A DNA stretch of 64,000 nt, from assembly GCA_963576735.1 (NCBI GenBank), contig OY755172.1, positions 2,480,001 through 2,544,000 of the forward strand. Reading direction: 5' to 3'. Positions 1-14,047 of the stretch are shown piece by piece (position 1 is the first letter of the stretch; the number at the start of each line of letters is the position of its first letter). This stretch comes from Bedellia somnulentella. Taxonomy: Eukaryota > Arthropoda > Insecta > Lepidoptera > Bedelliidae. Position numbers and translations under genes: made by a program. The notes under the pieces were generated by a model. That model saw nothing but the letters and a program-made list of their open reading frames with translations. It was not told where the DNA came from and ran no database searches.

Positions 1-3000
1 TGGCTTTTGGCATAATACATAACTTGAAAAATAGTACATTGTAAGATAAAAACTGTTCATACTTTACCTTTGGATACTATTTAATCAAGCTTCAACCAAT
101 ATGGTGTAATTGGAATAAAATTTGGAACAAGAACTAGCTTAGATGCTGAAATAATTCTGATGATATATAAATAGATGATAGACATAGATGCCGATATATA
201 AAAAATGTATTGAGTACATAATTATATAACATATTCACATCGCATGGTTATAATAGCAACTAGATTTCGATAGAAGTAGGAAATATTCACATGAGAACCA
301 TTATCAAATGATCCCACATTGAGATATTTTATGTACCATATATAAATATTGAAAACGTATAAATTGTATCAAATAAACAGTTACAAGTCTCAAAAGAATG
401 GAATCGGAGAAATGCTCTGAGAAACTTTACGAAGCTTACTGTAGTCTCAAATTTCACAGAATTTCAGTGCAGATTAAACGATTGGTCTTCACACATACAG
501 AGTGTAGTGTTGTGAGTGAATTTAACGGTCGGTTGGAGTTACATCGATGTGAGACTGTCGGTGGGCTTAGTTCTCAATCATCGAGATAAAATCGCTTCGA
601 CGCCTTGATTGCGTTTGCGCAGAACTTGTATAGAGGCTGATTTGCGCGGGCCCTTTTCAATCACAATACTGTCTGATGATGCTGGCTCGAGTGTTTACAC
701 TTTTAGTGTCATAAGAATGTAGATTTCAAGAATACTGTCGTAAGCGGTATGGCATTATTCGCATGTTAAGGCATATTTTTCTGCTGGTTGAAGATTGAAT
801 CAAGTTATATTGGAGATATTTTCTTTGATTTGAAATTATGTTGAGATGAGATATATGCGTTGTTATTAGTAATTTAATAGTAGCTTCTAAATAACAATTT
901 ACATAGAAACTCTTCATAAGTTTTCCTGCTATTAGCGCCTAGAAAAGTTATTGGTTAGGTAGCCAATTGAACTTATCATTGTTTCTATTCATACTGAAAA
1001 GGATAAGGAATTGAAATCTTTCAAACGCTTATAAAAGCATGTTCAGTATGATCAGTGGTAGTTTATTTAGAGATTATGAATTGATGTATTTGCTATGTTT
1101 TTATTTTGAAGTAATCCAGTTTGTAGACGAAAAAAAGTTAATGAGAACAGAAAAACTGGTTCTTTAATAATATCGTAGAAGATGAATCCCTGGTAATTGT
1201 TTAGCAATATAAGTCTATGCCTGAGATTTATATGGCCTTGTATCGGTTAATGGTATCAGTGCTTCGATCAGCATAAATACTGGATCGACTATTTACTTGT
1301 CATGTTGCAAATATAAGTTGAATCGCCTACAATTACGTATATGTATATTAATATGATAAATTATTACATGAACACCTAACTAGTTCAATGCAAGTGTAGT
1401 TATATGTACATACAAAAAACAAATTTAAATATACTACTTGATTTTTAACGAACGAACAGGACCAGTCTTGAAATCAGTTTTACGTATTTTAAGCACGAAC
1501 AATGGCCTTTTAAATTGAAGGCATTAAAAAGAAAATGGAGAACACACTGCCACTGAATCCCCGATTTTAAATACTTAAGAGGATCTCGAAAATAAAGCCT
1601 GGATACTGATAATAGTGTGTCAAACCGGGCGAGGCGGCGCGGGCGCAGACAACGCAACCATAAATCTACGTGCGAGCCGAATCGCGCGCAACCCTTTATT
1701 ATACCAAGACATGATTGGCCCCGGGCACAAAACGAAGCTGTAACGAGACCGCGACTACACTTTCAAATTTGTTGCCCTTTTTAAAGACGACAGAGGTCAA
1801 CGATTCACTGGACTTGGAAGGCCATTTTACATTAAAACATTTTAGTGCCGTTTAGTTTTAATAGTAGCTCAATTTTAAATGTCATTCATATGTTGTTCAA
1901 ATGACATGAAACGGCAAACATTTACTTTAACATATTCCAAATATTTATTCAGTAGCCCATAGTTTTATAACACAATCGAGTCGAGCGAGATGTAGCCATG
2001 CGCCAAGTGCCAACATACAAACAAAATAAGTCGCACACGCTTGGAATACAGAAGCGGGGGAATCACGCGCAAACAGAAATACTACACGATGTTATTAATG
2101 TTCGAAATAGTGGCTTCATCGGTATTCTATGCTAGCATATAGTATAAATATTTTTAGTATACTATTAAAACAAATTATTGCGGTAAAAACCCGCGATATA
2201 TTAAACTATGTGGCTATGACCAAAATAACAGGTCATTCTAAAACTATATTACATTAAGTAATGTATTTAACTAACATGTGGTAAAAACATTTCAAACGTA
2301 TATAAAAGTTATATTGATAACTGAAAAACAAAAATCCTATATTTTTGGACACAAAACGGACTTATCCTAACCAAATATGGAAGTGTCAAAGAAAATAAAT
2401 AAGAAAACTGACCTTTAGTACATAGACAATAGAAATAACATGTAACCTTAACATGACATCCGGGTGCGAGTTCAAACATACATCGAAGCTATCTGAAATG
2501 GCAGAACACTGCTTAATCTTGCATAGAATCAATGAGATGCTTGCAAACTCGAGCAGAGCAATGGCAGGTCACAGTGTCAAATGGCTATCTTGTACGTAAG
2601 ACAATCCAAAGAATGACTCATATGAAACAGGTTTTTAATGGGTTATACAATTTAATAAGCGGCGGACTCGAGATTCTTTAAGATTTGGAGATACCGTTAC
2701 ACATGCAGACATAGAAATGCGAGTAGTATTTCTAGTTGAAGAGAATTATTGAAGTAACTAGATTGGTTGAAGTCTTAGATCAAAACGTGACCACCAAAGA
2801 GACAAAATAACTGAATAAGATTACGTATGTGCAGTACATAGAGGTCCCAATTAATACAGAGGTATGATGCACGGTGCACTGTCACCAACGCGGCCATATC
2901 TTTGCTCTATATCTTGCGTCGTGGTGACTTGGTTATTCCGTTCAAGCATTATATGCAAATAATGATGCCCTTCACTATACAAACCGAACAAGTTAGAAGA

Positions 3001-3516
3001 AATTGCGAAATTGTTACCTTTGAAACTCAGGGTGTCCATTGAAGATAGTATTTGAAACTTAAAACTGCTAAGCAAATAATACAGTAATTATAAAATAAAA
3101 TAATTCTATTACCGAACTATTAGTCTTAATAAAGATTTTTGATTGAATTTAAACAACTAAAATAACGGCATACTTCTATCTCCTTTTGAAATATACTGCA
3201 TATATAAAATAAATGTGGCCTTTAGGCAATATGTGTCACCCATTGTAATCGCCTTCCGTGCCTCAGACGTTAAACTGATGAAATTAGATGTCACTTTGAA
3301 TTCAGTCGGATTATCATCGCTTCAAATTTAGCAACAGCACTTTGTATGTGTGAACGAATCTTGTCACAAGCCTTGTAAGGGAATTAGTTTAACTGTTGAG
3401 TCAGTGAAAGTGAATTGAAATTCAACCAAATGTTCAGAAGTAAAGTTACCATTACGTTTAGCCGGTGTGGAAATACTAGCTTAAATAAGTGAGTAAAGTT
3501 TTATCATTCCTACAGA

Positions 3517-3690
3517 CGTGTCATCAAAATCCGTTTGTTACGGCAAAGGGCGAATCATTTGGTGGGAAAGGAACGTGGCGGTTTCATGGGAACCCCCCCA
3601 GGTAAGCGTACCTCCGATTGGACCGTTCACGTTAACAGCCCGCGGCTACTATTCCTACACCGAGCATGATTCCCGACTACGCCACGAGCA
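3517..3690 (+). other. GC-rich island with exon-like borders
   Basis: In AT-rich surroundings, 3517-3601 is bounded by a fair acceptor (ATTCCTACAG) and a strong donor (CCCCAG then gtaagc). All three frames are open and none is recognisable. It may be a nested non-coding exon or, more likely, a regulatory element: GGTGGGAAA and CATGGGAAC are each one mismatch from a Su(H) site. Confidence 0.25.
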
Positions 3691-4099
3691 CTAACTCTTA
3701 CATTTATGCAACTCTCCTTTTCATTCAAGCAAAGCTAGAAAAGGATAGTTATATACAATCGGAAACAAAATTCAACCTTTGTCGTGATTGAGGGATAGAA
3801 CGGACAATTGCATAGGCATGCTGCGCCACTTTTCACTTGCTTGCGTAGACACCGTTTTAACCTCTATCATTTCGCACCAATCAAATGTTGAAATTTAAAT
3901 TCTAATGTTCCGGATCACAGTCATGATCCTAGCAGTAAATTGTTGTTGTTTGAATTTAACATCCTATTTCAGAAATGGTTTGAGCTTAATTCCTTCGTTT
4001 GGCACCAAATGCATACGTAAACATTTCTTTATTCCTGTTATGCCTTAAACTTACTTCCAAAAAATTTTATTTTTTTGTAAAGTTGCATACCATAAAGGC

Positions 4100-4290
4100 T
4101 TAGCCGGCGCACGCGTCCTGAGAATGCGCGCGTGATGCTGCGCCGGGCCGGGTCGCGGGCGGTTCACGTGCCCGAGATACTATCAAGATAACGTTCTAAT
4201 ATGACGCGCGATCGGCCTTTAACAAAATAGAGCTATCGGCTCCGGACACACGATTTGCCCGCCTTTCAGACTTATCTGATCCCTTGGCCC
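4100..4290. promoter_or_regulatory. CpG-rich island, possible regulatory element
   Basis: Dense CpG and GC (AGCCGGCGCACGCGTCC, GCGCCGGGCCGGGTCGCGGG) in AT-rich intron. It includes CACGTG (E-box) and CTATCAAGATAAC (GATA-like). No splice-bounded frame is visible. Confidence 0.25.
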
Positions 4291-7200
4291 TTGGTCTGTG
4301 ACATCTGACACTTTTTCATCATTCTACAACAGCCATCTTGGATCATCCTTTATCTTTACTTCCAAAAATAAAAACATCACATCGCTGCATTAAGAATACA
4401 TTCTTATTCAGATTTTAATTTATGCCATTGTATTTTCATAATAAAGATATTCATAATTGAATAGATATCGGAACGTATTCATCCCAAACTAATGTATAAA
4501 TGTCATTTAAATTGATTAGAAAACCTCCCATCTGAACTATAAATTAACTATAAACTATAAATTATAATTATTATAACTCGAAAGACCGCTTTCGTCGACT
4601 AATCTTAATATTAGTGGGTCCGACATTGACCTTCGGTTCCGAAACGAGTCGACCAATCGTCTGATGGATGCTGGCTGGACTCGTAGCGGTCAGCGACCTT
4701 ATCATATCATAAAATTTTGCAAAAAGCATGTCGCATAGAACCTTTACTAATAAATATAGGTATGCCAACAATAGCCAGATTTTCATTTATTATAAGTTTT
4801 ACTAAAGAAAAAGTTACGAAAGCTAAATGTTATTTGTAAAGGAAACAAGTTATGAGTAAGGGTCCCAAAGCGTGGATTGATCATGGAATCGAAGCTGTAT
4901 GCTAATAATATTAAAAGTAGCGAGAGAGAGACGAGTACATATTGTATGACGATACTAGAAGAGTTGCTCAAATAATTAATATACTTTCGTCAGCACAACT
5001 ATCGCAAATCTTTGTTAATGTAGAAAAACACACTACACCCTTAAGCGACTAACTTTAAGTAGAAGAAACACCAAATTTAGTTTAGTATTTTCTTCGACAA
5101 AAAACTGTCAAAGAATGAATAAACTATGCAAAATAAATGGAAATTTACATAAACTTTAAAGCAAAGCCATGCTAATAAAGTAAACATGAGATTTTAGATC
5201 AGCACAGTGACCCGTCCACCCAGCCATCCATCGATCACGAATGGGCGGACCGCACCGCACGTCAACGCACCGCCAATAATAACGGCTCCGAGACACATAT
5301 TGAAAATCCAGTAATAACATTTTAAATAACATTTCGAGAACACACAACCGTTCACGAAATCGGGAAGTCTGCAATTAAACTCAGTTTTAAATCAGATACC
5401 TCTGTACTGGCTGTTGGTTTTTAAATTCCCCATGGTATATCATTGCATGATTCTGCTGAGTACAAATTGTTGTTCTCCTTTTAGTCGAGTTCAGGTCCAG
5501 TATATATTGAATAAAACAGAAATCTATTGAATGTTACTGGAGTATTTCTTTTCATAGACATTTTCCCAGCACTCAGCGCTGTAATTGACGACATATAACA
5601 AAGACCCACTCACGCTGATGTCTCTATTTAGACGACTATCAAGTTAACTGATGGTAAATATTGGACGCACAGTCAATTTGTTGGAACTGGCTACTGTCGT
5701 TTTAGCTAAAAATATTGAACTAGTGAGTCATCCAGTTTGTCTAATATCAAAAACTTTTATTTAATTCGAAAGTTATAAGATTAAATGTGTAAGATTATTT
5801 AAGTCATGCTTGGTAACATTTTAAATGATTATTAATTTTAAGTAATAGTTAAGTTCGATAGGAAAACAATAAACAAACTTAAAGACTTGAGCAAATTCAA
5901 TCTACAACAATGTATTTATAACATAATCTAAAGGCTTTTGTTTAGTAAGCACTAAGAAGTTTTATGTCTCAAAATATATCTTAATGAAATGACTTTGTTG
6001 AATCCATCCGAAACACTAAGCATAAAGTTTTATCCTGCACTAACCAACAGAATTATGTTAAATTATACACATCCAGTTAACTTTTAGTATTCAACAAAGT
6101 TACGGAAATAAAAGTGAATATAGTAATTCAAGAAAATCATGGAGTGATAAACATAAACGCCGGCCCTATACATCCAAAACCCATCTTAGAAGATATGCGG
6201 GCATCAAGAGTTTAAGTTTATGGCTCCTATACAAATAAGTTAGGTCCACCCACGGTCGTAAAATTATTTCTAAGCCATCTGTTTGACAACAATGTTGTTT
6301 ATGTCTCACTAAATATGGTCCATGTTTTGCTGTTACCAGGAACATTGTGCTCTGGCTTGATATAAAGCTGTTGGCTCTGGCACTACCGTACTAATTGGGA
6401 GTTACGATCTTGAAGTTAAAATATATCCAATTTGATTGATTGGAAATTTACAATAGCATCTTTTTATGAAAACTGATAAAATTTTCATATGTTAAATCAT
6501 GTTTAGATCGAATAAGTGTAAAATATATCTATCAATGTGGTTTTCAACTGTTGATGTTTACTGCTTTATGGATTTTCTAATTACATTATATATTATATGT
6601 AGTTCGGCAGTTCCTCGTAAGATCGTACGGTCTAAATGAGCAAGAATAAATTTATTTTTAAATGTGATACAACAAGCCATCAAAATAAATAAACAAAAAT
6701 TTAAATAATATAATCGAAATAAAAAAGTTTTATCAATAATAAGAATTCCGTAGGACTAACAATGCTCAGACCAAAATTCGTGCGTGAATAAACGCCATCT
6801 TCACTGTGTAAACATCCAAAGCCGAACCGTCACGCTCCACCACCTCCAATCTAAAGCCTAAATAAGTTTGTTTTTTACCAGCAGCCACCGCATCAACCGT
6901 CTCGGCAATGGTCACGTATATTCCCTCCATTACGAATCTCAGGCTGATCAGACTGATGCGGCTCCTTGATTTGAAACAGTTGTCTGTTATTAAATTTCAA
7001 GGCCGATTGTAAGCCGATGACCTGTACCCCAAAAGATTATGCAAATTGACTCTGTGGTGTCATTAGTGTCGGAATAAGTTTTTCAATCTGAATCGCTTTG
7101 ATTATCAGACTAGTTGAAATGGGATTAAGTAATATTGAGCATCAAATTAGATAACATGAGAATACTAGATAAAAATGAATGACGGAAAAGCGAAAGGTTC

Positions 7201-9229
7201 ATGCGTGTGAACTTAATGTTTTTAGAGACAGAGTCGGTAACGTAAGCCTAACTCATTGTTGTGTGCGCGTTGTGAGTTCTTACTGCGTATTGCGTGATAC
7301 ACTACCCGCTAACTACAGAGAAAGTGGGTAAACAAGACCTCGTACTATTATAAAGCACAATGGTAACAAAAGTCAGTAAGCAATATGTAGAAACTAAAGT
7401 CGTCCAGAATTGATGAAGTGCTTCCATAGCCTCACCAGACGCTCGCCTGTCGAAAATCTATTCAAGAGCATATAATTAATGGTTTACGAAGACAATAAAA
7501 AGTGTTTTGCAACCGAGTAACAATAGAAGATTGTTAATGAAGTGAAAAACGCATAGGTCAAAGATGAGCGTAATAAAGGCTTCAGAAATTTCAAGACAAG
7601 CTCTCAAAAAGGCGTGCACGATTTTATTTAACAAATGACCGACAAGTGTATGGCGTTGACGGAAGATTGACGTGTTTACGTTTTGGAACTTCATGAAAAT
7701 TGGTGGTTGTCTTCATTCTCATATGTTCATTGTTCATAGCAGTATCCTATGACATCTATTTAAAATTTTGGCATCGCATGCAATCACAAAATGCAATTTG
7801 AACATTTCATCAACAGATACATGGAATTAGAAGAACTCCCAACAAGCTTTTCCTCGTGATTTGAAATAACGCATTTGGTAAATCAAACGTGTTGATGAAT
7901 GATCAGTGTCAAAATAAGAGTATCCGACGTTGTATATTTAAGCTGCAACACATAACGACGTCCATTTATAGACGGTTTGAAATACGATCAAAATCACCGC
8001 TCTCGCCGTTCCGATTTATCATTATGTAACATTAGTTGTCAATGATCATTGTTAGAAACCTGCGCAGGCATTTAATTAAATTAATGATCTAAATGTGCGA
8101 TGTTATACGATAAATTATGTTGATTAACTATTACTACATCGTTGTAGTGAAATGGCATATGAAATATATATCTATTACTGAATACATAACCGTTTATTAA
8201 GGATGACGTATAAATTGTGAGACTATATATGTTTAAGCTCGTCTCTCTTTAGAAAAGTTTAAACCCTTATTTTGGTTTTTTTATAGATGATATAGATTAT
8301 GACAAAATTTTGTGAACTAAAATCGGCAGGCACAAGGTTCATGTTGAAATACCAATAACAGTAAGTCTACATATTCGATACACAAATAAACTCCAACAAG
8401 CATAAACACATCAATTAAGTATTTCTATAGAAACCCGTTAGATTTTCGTAACTTTGCCAACGCTTCGAAATTGTAACTGAGGATTTAACATTATTTGCAA
8501 CGCCAATATAAAAGAACAATTCAATTGACGCAACTTTAACACCAGACGACCGCTGAAACTCTGTGACGAATATAATTTGAGGTAGTTAACATTTAAAATC
8601 AAGATGCTGACTGATATTTATATTGCACTCATCTGTAAGGAATCCAAACAAAATTTGAATTTATAAAAATATTCTTAATGCTTTCCTGCACAAGAACCAC
8701 GATAAACTTTCAAAAGGAAGCAAAATTAAATACCATTACACCTACGTAACTAGACTACAATAAGGTTAAGAAGAGCAACTTCAGATGATTAATATCCGTT
8801 TTGCTTCAAAATCCATTACTAAATCACAATCAGGAAAGTCTTTCGAAATCGCATCGTAACTAAAATCCCTTTTCAAAAGTCGATTCATTATCAAGTATTT
8901 CACCCAAAGAATCGGCTTGGATCTGGACTTCTTGAACTCTAAGTGGCAGGAGGTAAGGTTATATTCTGTATGTCTGTCAGCTAAAGGGATCGTTAGCGAC
9001 AAAGCAGTGTCATTGATACAGATATCGTTGTGGTAAGGCGATTATGCTCCGGCGCAACTCAAACGAATGCCATATACGGTCCCTGAGGCAAGCGAAAAGC
9101 TGGTGTCATTAAAGGTGGAGTTTCTATTTACTTGTATGCCATGGGTAACAATTCACTTCCATTGTTGTCAATTTAGAACTCGTTGTTAAGGGTTTCAGAT
9201 ATATCAAGTATTAGTTAAAATACTTAACG

Positions 9230-9349
9230 ATATTTTATTCCTACCATCTCGTCCCCTATAAACTTCTAAATGTGGCTGAGGAGTCTAGCCCTGAAGCTCT
9301 CGTTACCCCTTTTTGGGATTTACGGCCGTGAGTATATGTATGTATGTAG
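9230..9349 (+). mobile_element. Tail-sharing SINE, 3' fragment
   Basis: Contains the 3' half of the family: CTACCATCTCGTCCCC, ATGTGGCTGAGGAGTC, GTTACCCCTTTTTGGGATTT, then GGCCGTGAGTATATGTATGT. It is 5'-truncated. Confidence 0.7.
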
Positions 9350-9867
9350 TTTAAATATTTCTAAGGTAAAGATAGAAGTAGCACAAAGTTATCTACAGAA
9401 TTAAGAAACTCACACACACATAAAAGATATTTAAGAAATATTATACAATTTTCAAACCATGATTTCTGCGATACTAAATACATTAAAAGGAAGAGAGTTG
9501 AATTGATCTAACATTACGAAGAAGTTGTATTTAGACACAACAGAATACTATAAATAGGCTAGCATGTTACTTGATCAAATAAACCAAACACAGTAAAATG
9601 TCAATGTATTCAGTTACCTGTGCTCAAAAGTTTGAAGTTATTATAATGCACGCTCTCAGGGAATTAAAATCGTGATTTCATATCTGTAGGGAGCACTGCT
9701 CCCGATAATTCGGCAAGACAAAAAATCCCGACGCTGAGGAGTCAAAAATCCAGCCAGCAGGCTTGCCTTATACGGAACTTTGGGAAACGAATGGCGGCCG
9801 GTACATAGCAACCGGTCCAGCTTGAATAATTAGCTTTAAAAATGTAAATAGTTTTGATAATTAATGG

Positions 9868-9896
9868 TAATGTCTCGGGAACGACTCGAGACATTA
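9868..9896. repeat. Short perfect hairpin
   Basis: TAATGTCTCG (9868-9877) and CGAGACATTA (9887-9896) are perfect complements with a 9-nt spacer GGAACGACT. No T-run or gene context gives it a function. Confidence 0.6.
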
Positions 9897-11525
9897 ACGA
9901 GAAATGACTCCTGGAGGTGTGGTACAGATTAGTCCGGCAAAGATGGAGCGATAAAAGTAGGGGCCGAATTTCGTTGTCAATTTGATCTTGCATACTTGAA
10001 ATTGAAAACTCTTGACACTTAATTTATTAATTGCTATTTTATATATGTATGTTTAACTTATATGCACTTCATTCAAAGATATATTTGCTCATAAACGAAG
10101 AATAATCCAAACATTTATCGTAATGAATTGCAAAAATCAGTAAATACGTATGTACTTTGAATGTTAGCTGTCTATTTAGTACAAAGTAATCAGTTTTAGT
10201 ATTTCTGTTTATCGTGTTTAATATCTCGGTTTTAATAAGAACCAGTTGAGCGCATACGGCCAGACACGATCTAACTGTCTAATTATGCTAAATACCGATC
10301 CCAAACTATATATGATGCTGCTTTTGTATTCGTTTAGATAATGTTTTGCAATGGATAATGTAGTTTTGCATTTTGAAACTTTTAGATCTAAGAAATCAAT
10401 AGTACGTTCATTGATCTATATATGAAATGCCTCATGTAGTCGGAATAATTGGTGCAATCATAGCATGAAACACCGATTGATATTTTTAAGTTCATATATT
10501 CATTTCGATGACTTTTTCGGATATTTCAGAGTTTTAACTTAAATCGAAATTGAGAAAGAATATTTCATCGAAAATGTCTATAAGATGTAAGCATAAAACA
10601 CATTTAAGATTTCATTTTATATAAAAATAATAATCTCGCATCGCTGCATTATCAGATCGGCGCTGTGCAGATCGACATCGTCGCATGCGCAGCCGGGCCA
10701 TTGTTTAAAATCTGCCCAAAGGAACCGGTCCCGAGATAATGGTACGAAAATGATCGTCGCATACCCGAGCCGTTCTATAAGAGAAATTCCAACCAAAAGT
10801 AGTTTTATTTGTGTTTCGAGAATCTCAGAGGCTCCGGAGAATCAGTTTTTGGGATATAGACAGAGAGGTTATTTATGGACCCCAGATTAAACTAATGGTA
10901 ATCCCACGAGGTGACGAAGACAATAGAAAAGAACAGACAGCGCATGAAATATGTATAAGTACACGCCTGCTCGCTTTTAGGATAAGATCTTCGATTTCAC
11001 TTTGGACATAGGTATAATAAGTATAGTTTTTTCAACATATGTACCTACAGACATAGTCTGATTTTAATAAAACTATGCATAATTCAGAACATTGGAAAAA
11101 CAGCAAAATATATTCAAGATTCCGTAAGTGGTATTGAAGGTAATAAAAATTCAGGAAGAACTGACACGGCAGAAGAAGAGAAACCCAATAAATTTGCATC
11201 ACTTAAGTGAACCGAACAGGATAAATATTCGTAAAAAGCGGAGGACATAAATAATTTTAAATGGCGGACGGTATTCAAAATGAATGATAAAATCCCAAAA
11301 TAAGACACTGATTTACAGTTGAAGCGCACCATTGGCATTGGGATCCAGATGAATTTCTTTAACGCACTTCTTGAGATGAGACGGAACGTAAAAAAAGTTT
11401 TATTAAACAACTACAGAGACACAAATTGGCGGACAATCGAGATGGAGAATAAAATAAGACTTGAAAGATACTGATCATCATTCGAATGCATTTGAACATG
11501 TAGTTGTTGCTAATTAATTAGGTAG

Positions 11526-11847
11526 TGTGTTTTAGTTCCCATTGGGGTAGGCAGAGACTATTGATCGCCACTTTGCACGATCCTGGCAAACCTCTCTAGC
11601 TTCGTTTACATCCATCAATCTTTTCATACATGCTCTTTTATTCTTCATGCTTCGGACGCCAGCCTTTTTGAGCACACTCTCAATTTGATCCAAGTGTGTT
11701 CTCCGTGGTCGTCCTCTACTAACATTACCATCCACACTAGCTCTATAGATCCCTTTTACCAATTTTCTATCAATTTCAATTTTTAATTTTCTCTGCCTAC
11801 CCCAATGGGAACTAATGTCGTGAGTATATGTATGTATGTGTTTTAGT
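11526..11847 (-). mobile_element. RTE-like LINE insertion with inverted 5' segment and 11-bp TSD
   Basis: Between perfect copies of TGTGTTTTAGT (11526-11536 and 11837-11847) lie two pieces. A minus-strand piece of the LINE C-terminus (11537 to about 11785) reads SRGRPRRTHLDQ, KNKRACMKR and RAKWRSIVSAYPNG. A plus-strand piece of the LINE 3' end follows (about 11792-11836: CTGCCTACCCCAATGGGAAC to the GTATGTATG tail). The two pieces overlap by about 20 bases of LINE sequence. This is the signature of target-primed insertion with 5' inversion (twin priming). Confidence 0.8.
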
Positions 11848-12594
11848 ATGATTTTTGTATTCTATATTAAACAGTGCTGCTGATATAAATATGTGTACAG
11901 AAACCTGAAAACAACAGTTTGGGACAACGTAGCAAATAATTGTTATTTTAACTAATCTCCCTAGATCTTTTTAATGATATTTTTTTAATTCATGGATTTT
12001 TTCGGATTCTCGTGATTTATAGCCGTGTGTACGTACAAAGTATTTAAGTGCAACATTTTGTCTATCTTGTTGAGGCAGTAATTATTCAAAACCTTACTTT
12101 TTAAGTAACATCCTCTTATCATAAAAACCTTGGTCAAAAAGATATTAAAACCAAACACTATATAGAACTCGATTGTAATATGAATAAAATATTTCTTGTT
12201 TATCGAACACTAAAGCACTCATGTTACACCATTCCGAATACCATAACAGTTATATGAAATTGTCTACGACATCCAAACACCTACAGTTCCATTCAAAATC
12301 TCATCTGTCATTCGGTTTCTCACGGTCGGGTGTCGAGTCATCAAGTCATCACACTCGAGACGAATCTCAGGAAGTGCTCGCTATTATATTCTTACGACTT
12401 AGTCAAATAAACCACGTCAGTAAGCACGAGCGTCGGTATTTAATGAAGCGCTGGAACTTGGTAACAAAATAAGAGGAGTAGATTATTTAAATCAGATTTT
12501 TAAGTTTATCAAGAGTTTCACACTATAATCCAAAACATACGACATGATACTACTTACAGGTACATGTAAAATATCCTTATTGATCCGAAAATAA

Positions 12595-12690
12595 AGGACT
12601 ACATGGCTGAGTTACACTTTATAGCGCAACTGTGATTGCACATAGACAAGCGGTATTAGGTTCTCTATCTGACAAGCGCAAGGTGTTTTT
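12595..12690 (+). mobile_element. Possible remnant of tRNA-headed SINE
   Basis: CTACATGGCTGAGTTACACTT, then a GCGCAACTGTGATTG stretch, then GACAAGCGGTATTAGG follow the order of the SINE body (ACATGGCTGAGTTGTACTT, GTGACAGTG, ACAAAACGGCGATAGG). It is strongly diverged. Confidence 0.35.
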
Positions 12691-13832
12691 CATATTCATA
12701 GGGATGCCAGCTAAAGAAAAAATACATCTACTTGTTAGTGTGAGAGGCTTAAATCTACCACTATTTTATTACTAACCTTCTCAGGGTAGAAATACTAAAT
12801 ATTTATGAATATCAGTGTAGAGGTCATTTCTTAAAATTGCTAGGAGTAACCTTAATTTAAATTTGAAATATAAATTTCAGTATAAAAATAAGTGTCATAT
12901 GGAACATTTTGACTGATAGTCCCACAAAACAACCAAGAGTAGTCTCCATCGGTTTTAAATACCTTTAATAGTAAATTATTAAGTTTAAGTACCTCGCCTT
13001 TAAAAAAAAAGCATTATAAAGCTACTTAAAAAACCGAAGGAATACTTCATAGTAGTGTCTACAAAAAAAAGAATCATTCATTACTCCCACGTAACAAGAT
13101 GGTCCATTTCGAAGACGTAGGGTTGATTAAACATTAATGTACTTCTTGCAGTCAGTCCTCAACCTTTATTATAAACGCATTACGTCTAATGGATCACCCT
13201 TCTGTAAGTGGACATTAGCTGACACGGAAGAAATGATCAACGGTACCTTGACCACTGCATGAGAAAAGAGTCGAATCGAAATTGTATTAGATGGTGATTA
13301 TATTACGATTATTACTGTATGAAGAAAATAAATGCATTCGATTTACACCATCGAAATGAATTTTATTAAGTTTAGTATAACAATAGATAACTGTTAAATT
13401 CTATTCTTTATCTAACATTGATGACATATCACGGCACGGCCCTGTATTATTTTATTGACAAAAAAATAATAAAGGAGGACTATTCATTACTTCAAAAACT
13501 GATGAGACCTGATGCAATTGTTCAAGGCTGTTACACTAAACTGTAAAGTTTTATGAATGTTTTAACTTCTTAACGTTTCATTTCGCTTGCAAATGAAAGT
13601 ACGTAACAACTTATTTTGCAACAAAGTTCTCCATTCTGCACGACCTCGTGTGTAAACTCTTTTATTTATTTAACCACAGTTAAGTTGTCTGTATGACACT
13701 AGTGTTTATGCGTCATTTGCGTGTGCAATGAGATTGAATACAATGAACACGGGGTATTGAGGACAACACAATTATGTTCTTACTAAAGTTCAAAGAAGCT
13801 TTCCAAGATCACAATTAAGATTAAATAATTAG

Positions 13833-13973
13833 ACGATGAAAAATGGGTACTCTGAACACCAGGTGACAAAGTCACGTGATGTTCAGAAATATTAGTACCT
13901 CTGCCAACCCCTTCGGGGATATTCGGCGTGAACGTTTATGTTTATGTTATGTTTATATGTTACGATGAAAAAT
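13833..13973 (+). mobile_element. tRNA-headed SINE, 5'-truncated, 12-bp TSD
   Basis: Only the 3' third of the family (GGGTACTCTGAACACCAGGT to GAACGTTTATGTTTATGTTA) lies between perfect copies of ACGATGAAAAAT (13833-13844 and 13962-13973). It is a clean 5'-truncated retroposition. Confidence 0.85.
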
Positions 13974-14047
13974 TTGAGGAACAAATGAAAATAACACATT
14001 ATCGCTCATTGTCGCTCTCTATTCTAATATATATTATAATCCAGATA

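Noticed and set aside
5156..5374. Candidate Notch exon 3 (Cys-rich minus-strand frame)
   Set aside because: The cysteines (WRCVDVRCGPP, GHCADL) do not follow EGF spacing and there are no flanking splice sites in the required phase.
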